A DNA stretch of 64,000 nt from Terriglobales bacterium (GTDB lineage Bacteria; Acidobacteriota; Terriglobia; Bryobacterales; Bryobacteraceae): positions 1-64,000 of the forward strand of contig JAJFUV010000174.1 of assembly GCA_021372245.1 (NCBI GenBank), written 5' to 3'. The notes beneath the pieces were generated by a model that saw nothing but the letters and a program-made list of their open reading frames with translations, ran no database searches and was not told the DNA's origin. Made by a program: the position numbers and the translations under genes. Positions within the stretch are counted from its first letter, which is position 1. Each line of letters begins with the position of its first letter. This document shows, one piece after another, positions 9,252-16,339 of the stretch.

Positions 9252-9282
9252 CCGCCGGATGTTGGGCTCTGACACCCGGCGG
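9252..9282. terminator. Hairpin between convergent genes
   Basis: CCGCCGG (9252-9258) and CCGGCGG (9276-9282) are perfect 7-bp arms in the gap between two convergent genes. There is no U run; this may be a Rho-type end or simply a stable stem. Confidence 0.3.
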
Positions 9283-9332
9283 GGATCGAAAAGCGTCGAT
9301 GATAGCCAGACGCGTGGATCCGCCCGCCCCCC

Positions 9333-11711
9333 TTACCAAACCCGCCCCGTCTGTATCTTCGGCAGCGGGGAGAACACCTTCTCGAAGGGTACCGGGTTCA
9401 GGTACGGCTTTCCGTGGTGGAAGTTCACGATGTTCTCCATGAACTTCTCCACGATGTCGAAGCCGTACACCAGGAAGATGTTGATGCGGTATAGGACGCC
9501 GAGGTCGGACGGATCGTCAATCACCTCGGCGAACTTCGTTCCCATGGCCCTTGAGCCGTGGCTCGCGCCGCGGAACATTTTCATGCTACGGTCCAGCCTT
9601 TCCATGAACTCCGCGTTGCGGTCGGCGTTGCGCGCTTTGAAGGCCTCGTCGAATTCCATGTACGCTTCGCGGATCCGGATCAGTCCCTCCAAGTGCATGG
9701 CGTAAGCTTCGGTCTTGTTCCTCAAGTAGGCCAGTTCGGTTCGGCCGCCCTCGGAGACCGCGCCTTGCGCCCGCGCGAAAATTTCCGCCGCCTGGCGCAG
9801 CAATTCCATGCTGCGCCGGTAGTACAGGATCTTGGCGCGGCTACTCTCCAGAAATCCCGGCCACCCTGAGAACGTCGGGCCGTCGTGCGGGTTGCCCTGT
9901 TCCGAGTAGCTCTTGACGATGCCGATCTCGGAAATCGGACCACAGCAACCGAAGTTGCCCTGCTGCGTCCAGCCCATCTCCTCTTCGTTCTTCTCCAGGA
10001 TCTGGTAGGCGCGGAAGATCTCCGGAGCCGCCTGCTCGCCGAAGATACGCTTCACGTAATCGCGGTAGAACTCCTCGGGCGTCATCTTCGGCTTCCAGGC
10101 CGCGTCGGCGAGGAACTTCTCGTTGTGCTCCTGGCCGCGCGCGCGGTTCACCTGCATGGCGTGGCCCGCGACGCCGTGCTCCAGCGCGCCGTCGTACAGG
10201 CGGTCCTTGTAATACATGGTGACGTTGAACTGCATTCCGAGCATGCCGCTGTCGTCGTCCGAGCGCGATATGAGCGTCCGCTCGCGCTCGCCCATCCCGC
10301 CGAATTGATAGAGAGGCACTCCCATGGGCGTCCAGATGCCGCGGCTCACCATGTCTGTGAACGGCACGTCCTTGGGGAAAATACGGTCGATGATCGGATA
10401 GACGAAGCTCCGCCCGAATGCGCCGACGCCCACGTTCGGTTTCGGATTCATGCGGTCGCGCGCCTCGATTGCTTTCTTCATCAGGTAGATGGCCGCGTTG
10501 TTGCTGTCGACAACGCGGTCGGCGACGCGCGCGTATCCGGTGTAATGCTTCCAGTGGCGGAGTTGCTCGGCGTAGTCCTTGGGGCGCTGTTCGAGCAGAT
10601 ACTCCTTGCTCTTCTCGTCCTCGCAAACCGGATAGAGTTCCGGGAACCACAGGAAATAACCTTCGGCCCCCGGATAAGTGCTCACCAAGCTCTTCAGGCG
10701 GTTCTCGTTGATCTCGTCCACTACCGGGTCCACCGGACAGACGTAGACGCCGCCCATGATGGGATGGAAGGGCAGATCGCCTGTACGCGCCCGTGCGTGA
10801 CGCGCCAGGTTCGCGGGCAGGCTCACCGGGTCGATTGCCAGCCAAGTTTTGATCTTCTTCGTCTTGGCGTAGGCAATCACCTGGCGCAGCATGTTCTGCG
10901 CGACGGCGAAGGCCTGCTCCGGCGATTCGACATTCTGAAACTCGGGTGGGGCCAGGCGCGGCTGGGTGAAGTGCTCGCGGCCCACCACCATGTCGCGCGC
11001 CAGATGCGAGCCGAAGCCCGTGGCCCACAGCAGGTACCCGCTCTCCTTGGTCGAAACGTCGCCCAGGAAATTCTTCTCACCCTTGTAGTCGTAAGTGAGG
11101 AACGGGGCGTAGGGGAACCAGAAAACCTGCAGGTAGTTCATGCGCATGCGCGCCATGCGGTCGATGAACTTCTTCCAATAATCGAGCGACCAGATGGTCT
11201 GGTTCGGATAGCAGAAATCGACGTGCACTCCGCGACGCTGGTAGGACGGTTCGACGCGCTCGTCGAGCGCTGGCATCCGCACGTCGATCTGCCTTTTCGG
11301 CACGATGTCCTTGGTGAGCAGGAAGACGAAGCCGAGCCGCTCGAGCAGATCGTAAGCGGCGTACATGGTGCCGGCCTCGTCTTTGCCGCTCACGACCAGC
11401 GCGGGCTGCCCGTCGCGCGTCGTTCTCTTCAGAACGTAACCGCCCTCCTTAAGGCCCGTGGCCGCTGTCTTACTGCCCACCGACACCAACGGTTTGCCTT
11501 TCGGCGCCGTCGCGACGATCTCCAGCCGCGCACCGGAAAGCGTCGCAATGTATTGCTGCAGTTCCTTGGCGACGAAGCCGTTGAACTCTCCGCCGCCCGG
11601 CACGATCACGGCCTCTGGCTGCCCGTTCCGGACCAGAAATACTTCTGCCGCCCGAGCGAGTCCAGCCGGCAGTAAAGTGATCAAAATCGCAACGCCGATC
11701 AGTACCTTCAT
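9333..11711 (-). CDS. Secreted DUF4838 / alpha-glucuronidase-like protein
   Basis: A 792-residue protein with a Sec signal peptide (MKVLIGVAILITLLPAGLARA). Residues about 25-140 resemble the N-terminal beta/alpha domain of GH67 alpha-glucuronidases and GH20-like enzymes (GGGEFNGFVAKELQQYIATLSG; later GTMYAAYDLLERLGF). The central region (about 170-480) looks like a TIM barrel (RGVHVDFCYPNQ, YLQVFWFPYAPF, YFLWFPELYP), in line with the DUF4838 family. The C-terminal 150 residues are helical. It probably acts on uronic-acid-containing polysaccharides outside the cytoplasm; glucuronate isomerase encoded at 18 kb would fit, though it is not adjacent. An AGGTGG ribosome site precedes the ATG. Exact activity is not proven by the sequence. 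Confidence 0.75.
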   Translation of the reverse strand: MKVLIGVAILITLLPAGLARAAEVFLVRNGQPEAVIVPGGGEFNGFVAKELQQYIATLSGARLEIVATAPKGKPLVSVGSKTAATGLKEGGYVLKRTTRDGQPALVVSGKDEAGTMYAAYDLLERLGFVFLLTKDIVPKRQIDVRMPALDERVEPSYQRRGVHVDFCYPNQTIWSLDYWKKFIDRMARMRMNYLQVFWFPYAPFLTYDYKGEKNFLGDVSTKESGYLLWATGFGSHLARDMVVGREHFTQPRLAPPEFQNVESPEQAFAVAQNMLRQVIAYAKTKKIKTWLAIDPVSLPANLARHARARTGDLPFHPIMGGVYVCPVDPVVDEINENRLKSLVSTYPGAEGYFLWFPELYPVCEDEKSKEYLLEQRPKDYAEQLRHWKHYTGYARVADRVVDSNNAAIYLMKKAIEARDRMNPKPNVGVGAFGRSFVYPIIDRIFPKDVPFTDMVSRGIWTPMGVPLYQFGGMGERERTLISRSDDDSGMLGMQFNVTMYYKDRLYDGALEHGVAGHAMQVNRARGQEHNEKFLADAAWKPKMTPEEFYRDYVKRIFGEQAAPEIFRAYQILEKNEEEMGWTQQGNFGCCGPISEIGIVKSYSEQGNPHDGPTFSGWPGFLESSRAKILYYRRSMELLRQAAEIFARAQGAVSEGGRTELAYLRNKTEAYAMHLEGLIRIREAYMEFDEAFKARNADRNAEFMERLDRSMKMFRGASHGSRAMGTKFAEVIDDPSDLGVLYRINIFLVYGFDIVEKFMENIVNFHHGKPYLNPVPFEKVFSPLPKIQTGRVW

Positions 11712-11876
11712 TCAGGCCACCTCGTCTATCCGAGTACAGTATCTTGCCAGTGGGTCCGGCGTCCACCTCACTTATTGGAGGGCGGGTTTCAAGGCGTAGG
11801 CAGATAGTCCATGCCAGCCAACACCCCGCCCTCCCGGCCTTTGGTACAATTCCAGACGCGGAGGTCCACTCGTTCC

Positions 11877-12116
11877 ATGTACCGCTTCAGACCAAGGGGC
11901 ATCGGGTGCTTCGGGTGCCTGCCTTTCGGCGGATTGCTTATCGGGGTGCTGCCGCTGATCGCGATCGGCTTCCTGATTTACTGGCTGGTGAACCGCCAGA
12001 GTCCCGCCGCGCCTCCGCCGGCCAAGCCCGCCGGAGGCCTCTTCTGCTCGCATTGCGGGAAGCCCATGCAGGCGGGCGAGAAGTTTTGCGCCAACTGTGG
12101 AAGTAGCGTGGGCTGA
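11877..12116 (+). CDS. Small membrane protein with C-terminal zinc ribbon
   Basis: A 79-residue protein. The start at ATG 11877 is preceded by a GGAGG ribosome site; the longer frame adds 22 unlikely residues. A glycine-rich membrane segment at about 15-38 (GGLLIGVLPLIAIGFLIYWLV) is followed by a proline-alanine linker and a zinc ribbon with two C-x2-C pairs (FCSHCGKPMQAGEKFCANCGS). Such proteins are common and mostly uncharacterised. It lies 24 bases upstream of tRNA-Val. Confidence 0.8.
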   Translation: MYRFRPRGIGCFGCLPFGGLLIGVLPLIAIGFLIYWLVNRQSPAAPPPAKPAGGLFCSHCGKPMQAGEKFCANCGSSVG

Positions 12117-12140
12117 CGCCTCTGCTAAAATGAAGCCAGC

Positions 12141-12217
12141 GGCCCTGTAGCTCAGTTGGTTAGAGCGCATCCCTTACAAGGATGAGGTCCACAGTTCGAG
12201 CCTGTGCGGGGCCACCA
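12141..12217 (+). tRNA. tRNA-Val (anticodon UAC)
   Basis: A full cloverleaf can be folded: acceptor GGCCCTG with CGGGGCC, D arm GCTCAGTTGGTTAGAGC, anticodon stem CATCC/GGATG with loop CTTACAA (anticodon TAC at 12175-12177), and T arm CACAG-TTCGAGC-CTGTG. The 3' CCA is encoded (12215-12217). Confidence 0.97.
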
Positions 12218-12227
12218 TCTCCATCTT

Positions 12228-12677
12228 TCAGTGTTCGCCGCCCGATTCAAGAGAATTCAGATTGTCCAATATCCGGCGGAGACACTCCTCAAACCGGACG
12301 ATCTCTTCACTCCCGAAGTCCCGGTAAAACACCTGCGTCATTTCGCGGGATACTTCCTCGTAAAGCTTGTGGAGCGCCTGGTTCTCCGGCGTCAGTTTGA
12401 CGAGGATTTTCCGCCGGTCGTCCACGCAACGCACGCGCTCCACCTGCTTGCGGCGCTCCAGGCGGTCCAGCGTGCTGGTGAGCGTCGATTTGCCTAGCGA
12501 CACTCGTCTGGCGAGTTCGTGGATCGTCATCGGTCCCTGTTCCCACAGCACGAACAGGATGCGGCCATGAGCGGGATTAGTGTCGATCTGCCTCTCCCGG
12601 AGCATGCGAGCGAAGATACGGCCCGCGGTGAGGTGGATCTTGCTGATAAGGAACCCGCCTTGGCGCTGACGTTTCAC
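12228..12677 (-). CDS. MarR-family transcriptional regulator
   Basis: A 149-residue MarR-type winged-helix repressor. It contains the family core: TNPAHGRILFVLWEQGPMTIHELARRVSLGKSTLTSTLDRLERRKQVERV, then DDRRKILVKLTPENQALHKLYEEV. The start chosen is the GTG at 12677, which overlaps the stop of the upstream gene as GTGA; this implies translational coupling and avoids the long overlapping N terminus of the full open frame. It is the last gene of a three-gene operon (NTF2-like, PNPOx-like, MarR). The operator-like repeats before the first gene suggest autoregulation. Confidence 0.9.
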   Translation of the reverse strand: MKRQRQGGFLISKIHLTAGRIFARMLRERQIDTNPAHGRILFVLWEQGPMTIHELARRVSLGKSTLTSTLDRLERRKQVERVRCVDDRRKILVKLTPENQALHKLYEEVSREMTQVFYRDFGSEEIVRFEECLRRILDNLNSLESGGEH

Positions 12678-13126
12678 GGCACGCTCACATCGAAACGAAA
12701 CGGCGATGTTCCCCACCATCCCGATGCGCGGGTGGGTTTCAGGCGCAGGACCACGTAGTCGGGATCGGCGGCGCCCGTTGGCCAGTAGATGCGCCACTCG
12801 TCCCGCCACAAGGCCGCCTTCAGGTCCGCGCCGGTGAGGATTTCCATTTCCCCGGATAACTCGACTCCATGAACCTTGCCCGAGTCGGCATAGTAAACGG
12901 AAACAGCGGGATTGGCGCGGATCTCGCGAACCTTGTCCGAGGCGAGCGAGGTGGCAAAATACGAGGTGAGACCTTCTCTGCAGCAGGACGGGCCGGCAGC
13001 CGCGCCCGGCCCAAGGCGCCTCAAATTGGTCACAGCACGGATACGGGGACGATTGTCAGCCACCGTCGCGATGTAGGCGGCGTCGGCCTGATTCATCAGT
13101 TCGAGCAGTGCTTGTTTATCGATCAT
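12674..13126 (-). CDS. Pyridoxamine 5'-phosphate oxidase-like FMN-binding protein
   Basis: A 150-residue protein with the split-barrel fold of the PNPOx-like general-stress group: an N-terminal helix (IDKQALLELMNQADAAYIATV), then strands with RPRIRAVTNLRR, the helix-plus-strand segment SDKVREIRANPAVSVYYAD and a GEMEILTGADLKAALW region. Members bind FMN or F420 and reduce small molecules; the substrate is unknown. It is coupled to the downstream MarR gene and starts seven bases after the NTF2-like gene ends. An insertion (GPGAAAGPSCCREG) after the second strand is atypical. Confidence 0.8.
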   Translation of the reverse strand: MIDKQALLELMNQADAAYIATVADNRPRIRAVTNLRRLGPGAAAGPSCCREGLTSYFATSLASDKVREIRANPAVSVYYADSGKVHGVELSGEMEILTGADLKAALWRDEWRIYWPTGAADPDYVVLRLKPTRASGWWGTSPFRFDVSVP

Positions 13127-13132
13127 GTGTAG

Positions 13133-13612
13133 CTATTGCGGCTGTACCAGGCTCGGCTTGAGGAAGGACCAGTGGGTGTGGATAATGCGCCAGCCATCCC
13201 TGGTGCGCCGGTACACTTCCGTAGTGTTCCAGCGAGTAATGCGCTGGCTTGGCTGCCTCTTCGAAATGTAATTGAAGGTGAGCACGGCCACGTCGCCCAT
13301 GACTTGCACCTTGGGATGGATCATCTCGCCCGAAGCCTGTTCGGAGCCAAAGCCCTTGTGATAATACGCGCGAAGCGCTTCGAGGCCATAGATGGGTTCT
13401 TCGAGGGATGGATCGAAATACACCACGCCCGGATCTGAGATCTCCAGGAAACCATCTGCATCGCCTTTGTCCGAGCGGTTCAGCGCCGCGCGTTCCATTG
13501 CGATGATGGTGGATGCTACGTCGGAATCCGCCGGCCGTTTAGACTTCGACCGCGGCGCCGCCACTGTGGCGAAGGCCAGTAGAGAGGTTACGAGCCATAC
13601 GAGTTTGGACAT
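13133..13612 (-). CDS. Secreted NTF2-like / SnoaL-like protein (DUF4440 type)
   Basis: A 159-residue protein. It starts MSKLVWLVTSLLAFATVAAP, a signal peptide, followed by an NTF2-like cone fold: helix ASTIIAMERAALNRSDKGDADGFLEI, then the strand-rich segment VVYFDPSL...RRTRDGWRIIHTHWSF. The family holds ketosteroid-isomerase-like enzymes and many binding proteins; no catalytic assignment is possible. An AAAGGATG ribosome site precedes the ATG. It is the first gene of the MarR operon, directly behind an operator-embedded promoter. Confidence 0.85.
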   Translation of the reverse strand: MSKLVWLVTSLLAFATVAAPRSKSKRPADSDVASTIIAMERAALNRSDKGDADGFLEISDPGVVYFDPSLEEPIYGLEALRAYYHKGFGSEQASGEMIHPKVQVMGDVAVLTFNYISKRQPSQRITRWNTTEVYRRTRDGWRIIHTHWSFLKPSLVQPQ

Positions 13613-13629
13613 GCTGACATCCTTTCGAA

Positions 13630-13671
13630 ATAGTTCGATATAGAATAGAACTATATAGAACTAATTGTCAA
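13630..13671 (-). promoter_or_regulatory. Promoter and operator of the NTF2-PNPOx-MarR operon
   Basis: On the minus strand TTGACA (13671-13666) and TATTCT (13647-13642) are 18 bases apart. They overlap half-sites TAGTTC (13631-13636), GAACTA (13648-13653) and a second GAACTA (13658-13663), so a bound dimer would cover the -10 box. The region is AT-rich against a GC-rich background, as expected of a MarR-type operator. Confidence 0.65.
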
Positions 13672-13723
13672 ACGGGAACGGCTCGTCTATGGATAGGCAG
13701 GGAGCGCGGATACCCCTCCGCGC

Positions 13724-14173
13724 TTACTTCTTCCGCAACAGTTTCTCTTTGGTGTAGATCAGCGTGGACGTGTCGTAGCTGGCGATTTCGAAATCGTGGC
13801 CGTGGGTGATGGCGTCGGTCGGACAGGCCTCCACGCAATAGCCGCAGAAGATGCAGCGGTTGTAATCGATGTTGTACACCCTGGCGTAACGCTCGCCGCC
13901 GCTGAAGCGCTCGGCGGCGGTGTTCTCCGCCGCTTCGGTGTAAATGCAGTCTGACGGGCAGGCGGCCGCGCACAGGAAGCAGGCCACGCACTTCTCCAGA
14001 CCGTTTTCGTCGCGTTCCAGAACATGCACGCCACGGTAGCGCGGTTGGAGTTTCGCCGGACCGTCGGGGTAATCCTCGGTGAGCGTGGGCGAGAGCATCT
14101 CCTTGAAGGTGACACCCATGCCTCGCGTGACGGCTGCCGCGGAATCGATAATCTGACTGATTTTCGATGGCAT
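13724..14173 (-). CDS. nuoI: NuoI-like 4Fe-4S ferredoxin subunit
   Basis: A 149-residue protein of the 23-kDa subunit family of complex I (NuoI). Two 4Fe-4S motifs are complete: CVACFLCAAACPSDC and CIFCGYCVEACPTDA. The N terminus MPSKISQIIDSAAAVTRGMGVTFKEML is the membrane-edge helix seen in NuoI. The start is ATG 14173; the longer frame overlaps fabI antisense-free but shows no family similarity. In the enzyme it passes electrons towards quinone at the inner face of the membrane. It stands alone here, 52 bases after fabI, without other nuo genes, so it may be a second copy or serve another oxidoreductase. Confidence 0.9.
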   Translation of the reverse strand: MPSKISQIIDSAAAVTRGMGVTFKEMLSPTLTEDYPDGPAKLQPRYRGVHVLERDENGLEKCVACFLCAAACPSDCIYTEAAENTAAERFSGGERYARVYNIDYNRCIFCGYCVEACPTDAITHGHDFEIASYDTSTLIYTKEKLLRKK

Positions 14174-14225
14174 CGTCGCTTCCCGGCTGAGACCGGCCCT
14201 CTTGATTCGAGTGTAGCAGAACCTT

Positions 14226-14996
14226 CTACAGCGCCATGATCTGGAAACCCGCGTCGACGTAAAGGATGTTACCGGTGACGCCGCGTCCCAGATCGCTGGC
14301 CAGGAATACCGCCGTGTCCGCCACTTCGCCCGGTTCCGCATTGCGCCGGAACGGGGCGCGTTCCGCGACGTCGTTCAGTGCCTTCGAGAAATTCTTGATA
14401 CCGCGCGCGGATGTCGTCTTGATAGGACCCGCCGAGATGGCGTTTACGCGGATGTTCGAGGGGCCCAGGTCGCTCGCCAGGTAGCGCACCGAGGCTTCCA
14501 GGGCGGCCTTCGCCGCGCCCATCACGTTGTAATTCGGCACTACGCGCGTGGCGCCCAGGTAAGTGAGCGCAGTGAGGCTCCCTCCCCGGTTCATCAACGG
14601 GGCCGTCGCGCGGGCCAGGCTGATCAACGAGTAGGCGCTCACCTCCTGCGCTAGCAGATATCCGGAGCGCGATGTTTGGATAAATGGCCGGCTCAAGTCT
14701 TCGCGATTTGCGAAAGCGACGCTGTGTACCACGGCGTCGAGCGGCCTGCCGGATTTCTCCAACACGCCGGTCAGGCTCTCCATGTCCTCCGGCACGGTCA
14801 CATCGCAATTCAGCACATGCGCGTCTTCCATTTCCTCGGCCAACTCTTCCACGGTGTCGCGCCGGCGCTCACCCCGGCAGGCGAGAAAGAGCCTGGCGCC
14901 CTCGCGTGCAAATGCCTGCGCAATCGCGTAGGCCAGACTCCATCGATTGGCGACTCCCAGAATCAGGGCAGAACGCCCTTCAAGCAACTTGGGCAT
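14226..14996 (-). CDS. fabI: Enoyl-[acyl-carrier-protein] reductase (NADH)
   Basis: A 256-residue FabI, the cytosolic enzyme for the last reduction in each round of type II fatty acid synthesis. It shows the divergent FabI signatures: GVANRWSLAYAIAQ nucleotide loop near residue 14, HSVAFA, the Y-x6-K active site near residue 156 (Y-N-V-M-G-A-A-K), and RVNAISAGPIKTTSARGI. The C terminus GRGVTGNILYVDAGFQIM is typical. A TAGAAT box (15011-15006) nine bases before the ATG suggests its own promoter and a very short leader. It is cotranscribed, or nearly so, with the NuoI-like gene. Confidence 0.95.
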   Translation of the reverse strand: MPKLLEGRSALILGVANRWSLAYAIAQAFAREGARLFLACRGERRRDTVEELAEEMEDAHVLNCDVTVPEDMESLTGVLEKSGRPLDAVVHSVAFANREDLSRPFIQTSRSGYLLAQEVSAYSLISLARATAPLMNRGGSLTALTYLGATRVVPNYNVMGAAKAALEASVRYLASDLGPSNIRVNAISAGPIKTTSARGIKNFSKALNDVAERAPFRRNAEPGEVADTAVFLASDLGRGVTGNILYVDAGFQIMAL

Positions 14997-15019
14997 GTTA
15001 GCACCATTCTATCGCGGCG

Positions 15020-16129
15020 TCACAAATCCTCGGCCAAACGGTAGCTCGTACTCCGTCCGCCCTCAGCCCCCCGAACGAGCAGGCCGGCTTTCACCAGTTC
15101 GGAAATGTCCCGCAGCGCGGTGTCGTGAGAACATTTTGCGAGTTTCCCCCACTTGGAACTCGTGAGTTTACCTTCGAAGCCGTCCAACATGCGGTTAAGC
15201 ACCAGGCGCTGACGCGGATTGATCGTGATAGCACTGGCGGCTTCCCAAAAACGGGCTTTTCGGAGTACGGCGTCGAGAACTAACCGCGCTCCGAAAATCG
15301 CTCGCGCCAAGCAATCCAGAAACCAGTCGACCCAAGGCGTGACGTCGAGCGTCCCCTTTTGCGTTCGTTCCAGGACCTCGTAATAGGCGCCGCGTTCGTC
15401 GCGGATCTGCGCCGACATGCTGTAGAACCGCTGCGAACTCTGTTCGGATCGCGCCAGACACATGTCGGAGATAGCCCGCGCGATGCGGCCGTTGCCGTCA
15501 TCGAAAGGGTGTATGGTAACGAACCAAAGATGCGCCAGCGCGGCTTTCAGCACTAAGTCCGCGCCGGTTTCTTCGTTGAACCAGGCGATAAAGCTGGTCA
15601 TTTCGGCTTCCAGTCTTGCCGCCACAGGCGCAACAAAGTGCACGACCTCACGACCAGTCGGGCCCGAGACGACGCGCATGGGCCCGCCGGTATCCGTACG
15701 CCAGGCACCCACCCGGATGGGTGTCATGCCGCTGTGCCCCGTGGGAAAAAGAGCAGCGTGCCATGCGTGAAGCCTCTCCGCAGTCAACGGTAGGTCGTAC
15801 TGCCGCGTGGCATTCATCATCATTTCAACAATCCCATCCACATGACGGTCCGCGGGCCTGAGTCCGCCGATGTCCACGCCCAGTCTCCGCGCCACTGATG
15901 AGCGCACTGAATCGGCATCCAGACGCTCACCTTCAATCTCGCTGCTTCTCAGCACGTCTTCGGTCAGCGTGCGCAATTCGGCTTCCTGACGGAGACCGAA
16001 ACCCAGCGCCTCCATCCGGCCGGTCAGCCGTCCCTGGCTGTGACGAACCTGGGCAAGCCGATCAGCCAATCTGCCAACATCCCACCGGAAATGGGGCCAG
16101 TCTTGCTGCAGGTGTATGTAGGGGCCCAT
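15020..16129 (-). CDS. Fic-family protein (DUF4172-Fic-winged helix)
   Basis: A 369-residue protein. Residues about 1-90 match the DUF4172 N-terminal domain, with the inhibitory helix motif S62-x3-E66-G67 (SSEIEG). The Fic core carries the complete active site HPFDDGNGR starting at His207. The C-terminal 70 residues look like a winged helix (RLVLNRMLDGFEGKLTSSKWGKLAKCSHDTALRDISELVKAGLLV). Fic proteins transfer AMP to target hydroxyl groups; the in-cis inhibitory Glu is the class with the helix N-terminal to the core. No antitoxin-like partner gene is next to it. A 12-bp-arm inverted repeat overlaps its promoter, so autoregulation by the winged helix is plausible. Confidence 0.93.
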   Translation of the reverse strand: MGPYIHLQQDWPHFRWDVGRLADRLAQVRHSQGRLTGRMEALGFGLRQEAELRTLTEDVLRSSEIEGERLDADSVRSSVARRLGVDIGGLRPADRHVDGIVEMMMNATRQYDLPLTAERLHAWHAALFPTGHSGMTPIRVGAWRTDTGGPMRVVSGPTGREVVHFVAPVAARLEAEMTSFIAWFNEETGADLVLKAALAHLWFVTIHPFDDGNGRIARAISDMCLARSEQSSQRFYSMSAQIRDERGAYYEVLERTQKGTLDVTPWVDWFLDCLARAIFGARLVLDAVLRKARFWEAASAITINPRQRLVLNRMLDGFEGKLTSSKWGKLAKCSHDTALRDISELVKAGLLVRGAEGGRSTSYRLAEDL

Positions 16130-16149
16130 TCAACGCTCTCTCTGCGTAC

Positions 16150-16189
16150 ATTATACAACCTATTCTACGCTTCGTGCGCGTAGAATAGG
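16150..16189 (-). promoter_or_regulatory. fic promoter -10 box and 12-bp inverted repeat
   Basis: A perfect minus-strand TATAAT lies at 16155-16150, 20 bases before the fic ATG. Directly upstream are perfect 12-bp arms CCTATTCTACGC (16159-16170) and GCGTAGAATAGG (16178-16189) around a 7-base spacer. The repeat occupies the -35 region, the position of a repressor operator. No U run follows, so a terminator is less likely. Confidence 0.6.
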
Positions 16190-16339
16190 CCCGTTATTCG
16201 ACGCAACACGGTTCGAGGCGATGAGCCAGCCGGTCGCCGTCTGTGATAGAAGTGAGTAGCCATGCTCACACGCCGCTGCATCCCACCGGCGCATCGTGGA
16301 TGCCGGATGGCGCGCGGCATTATAGCATCGGAGTAGATT

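Noticed and set aside
9885-11675. 596-residue plus-strand open frame
   Set aside because: Antisense shadow of the DUF4838-type gene; no signal or family pattern.
15020-16129. Fic-antitoxin (toxin-antitoxin) pair
   Set aside because: No small antitoxin gene flanks the fic gene; inhibition is built in through the SSEIEG helix.
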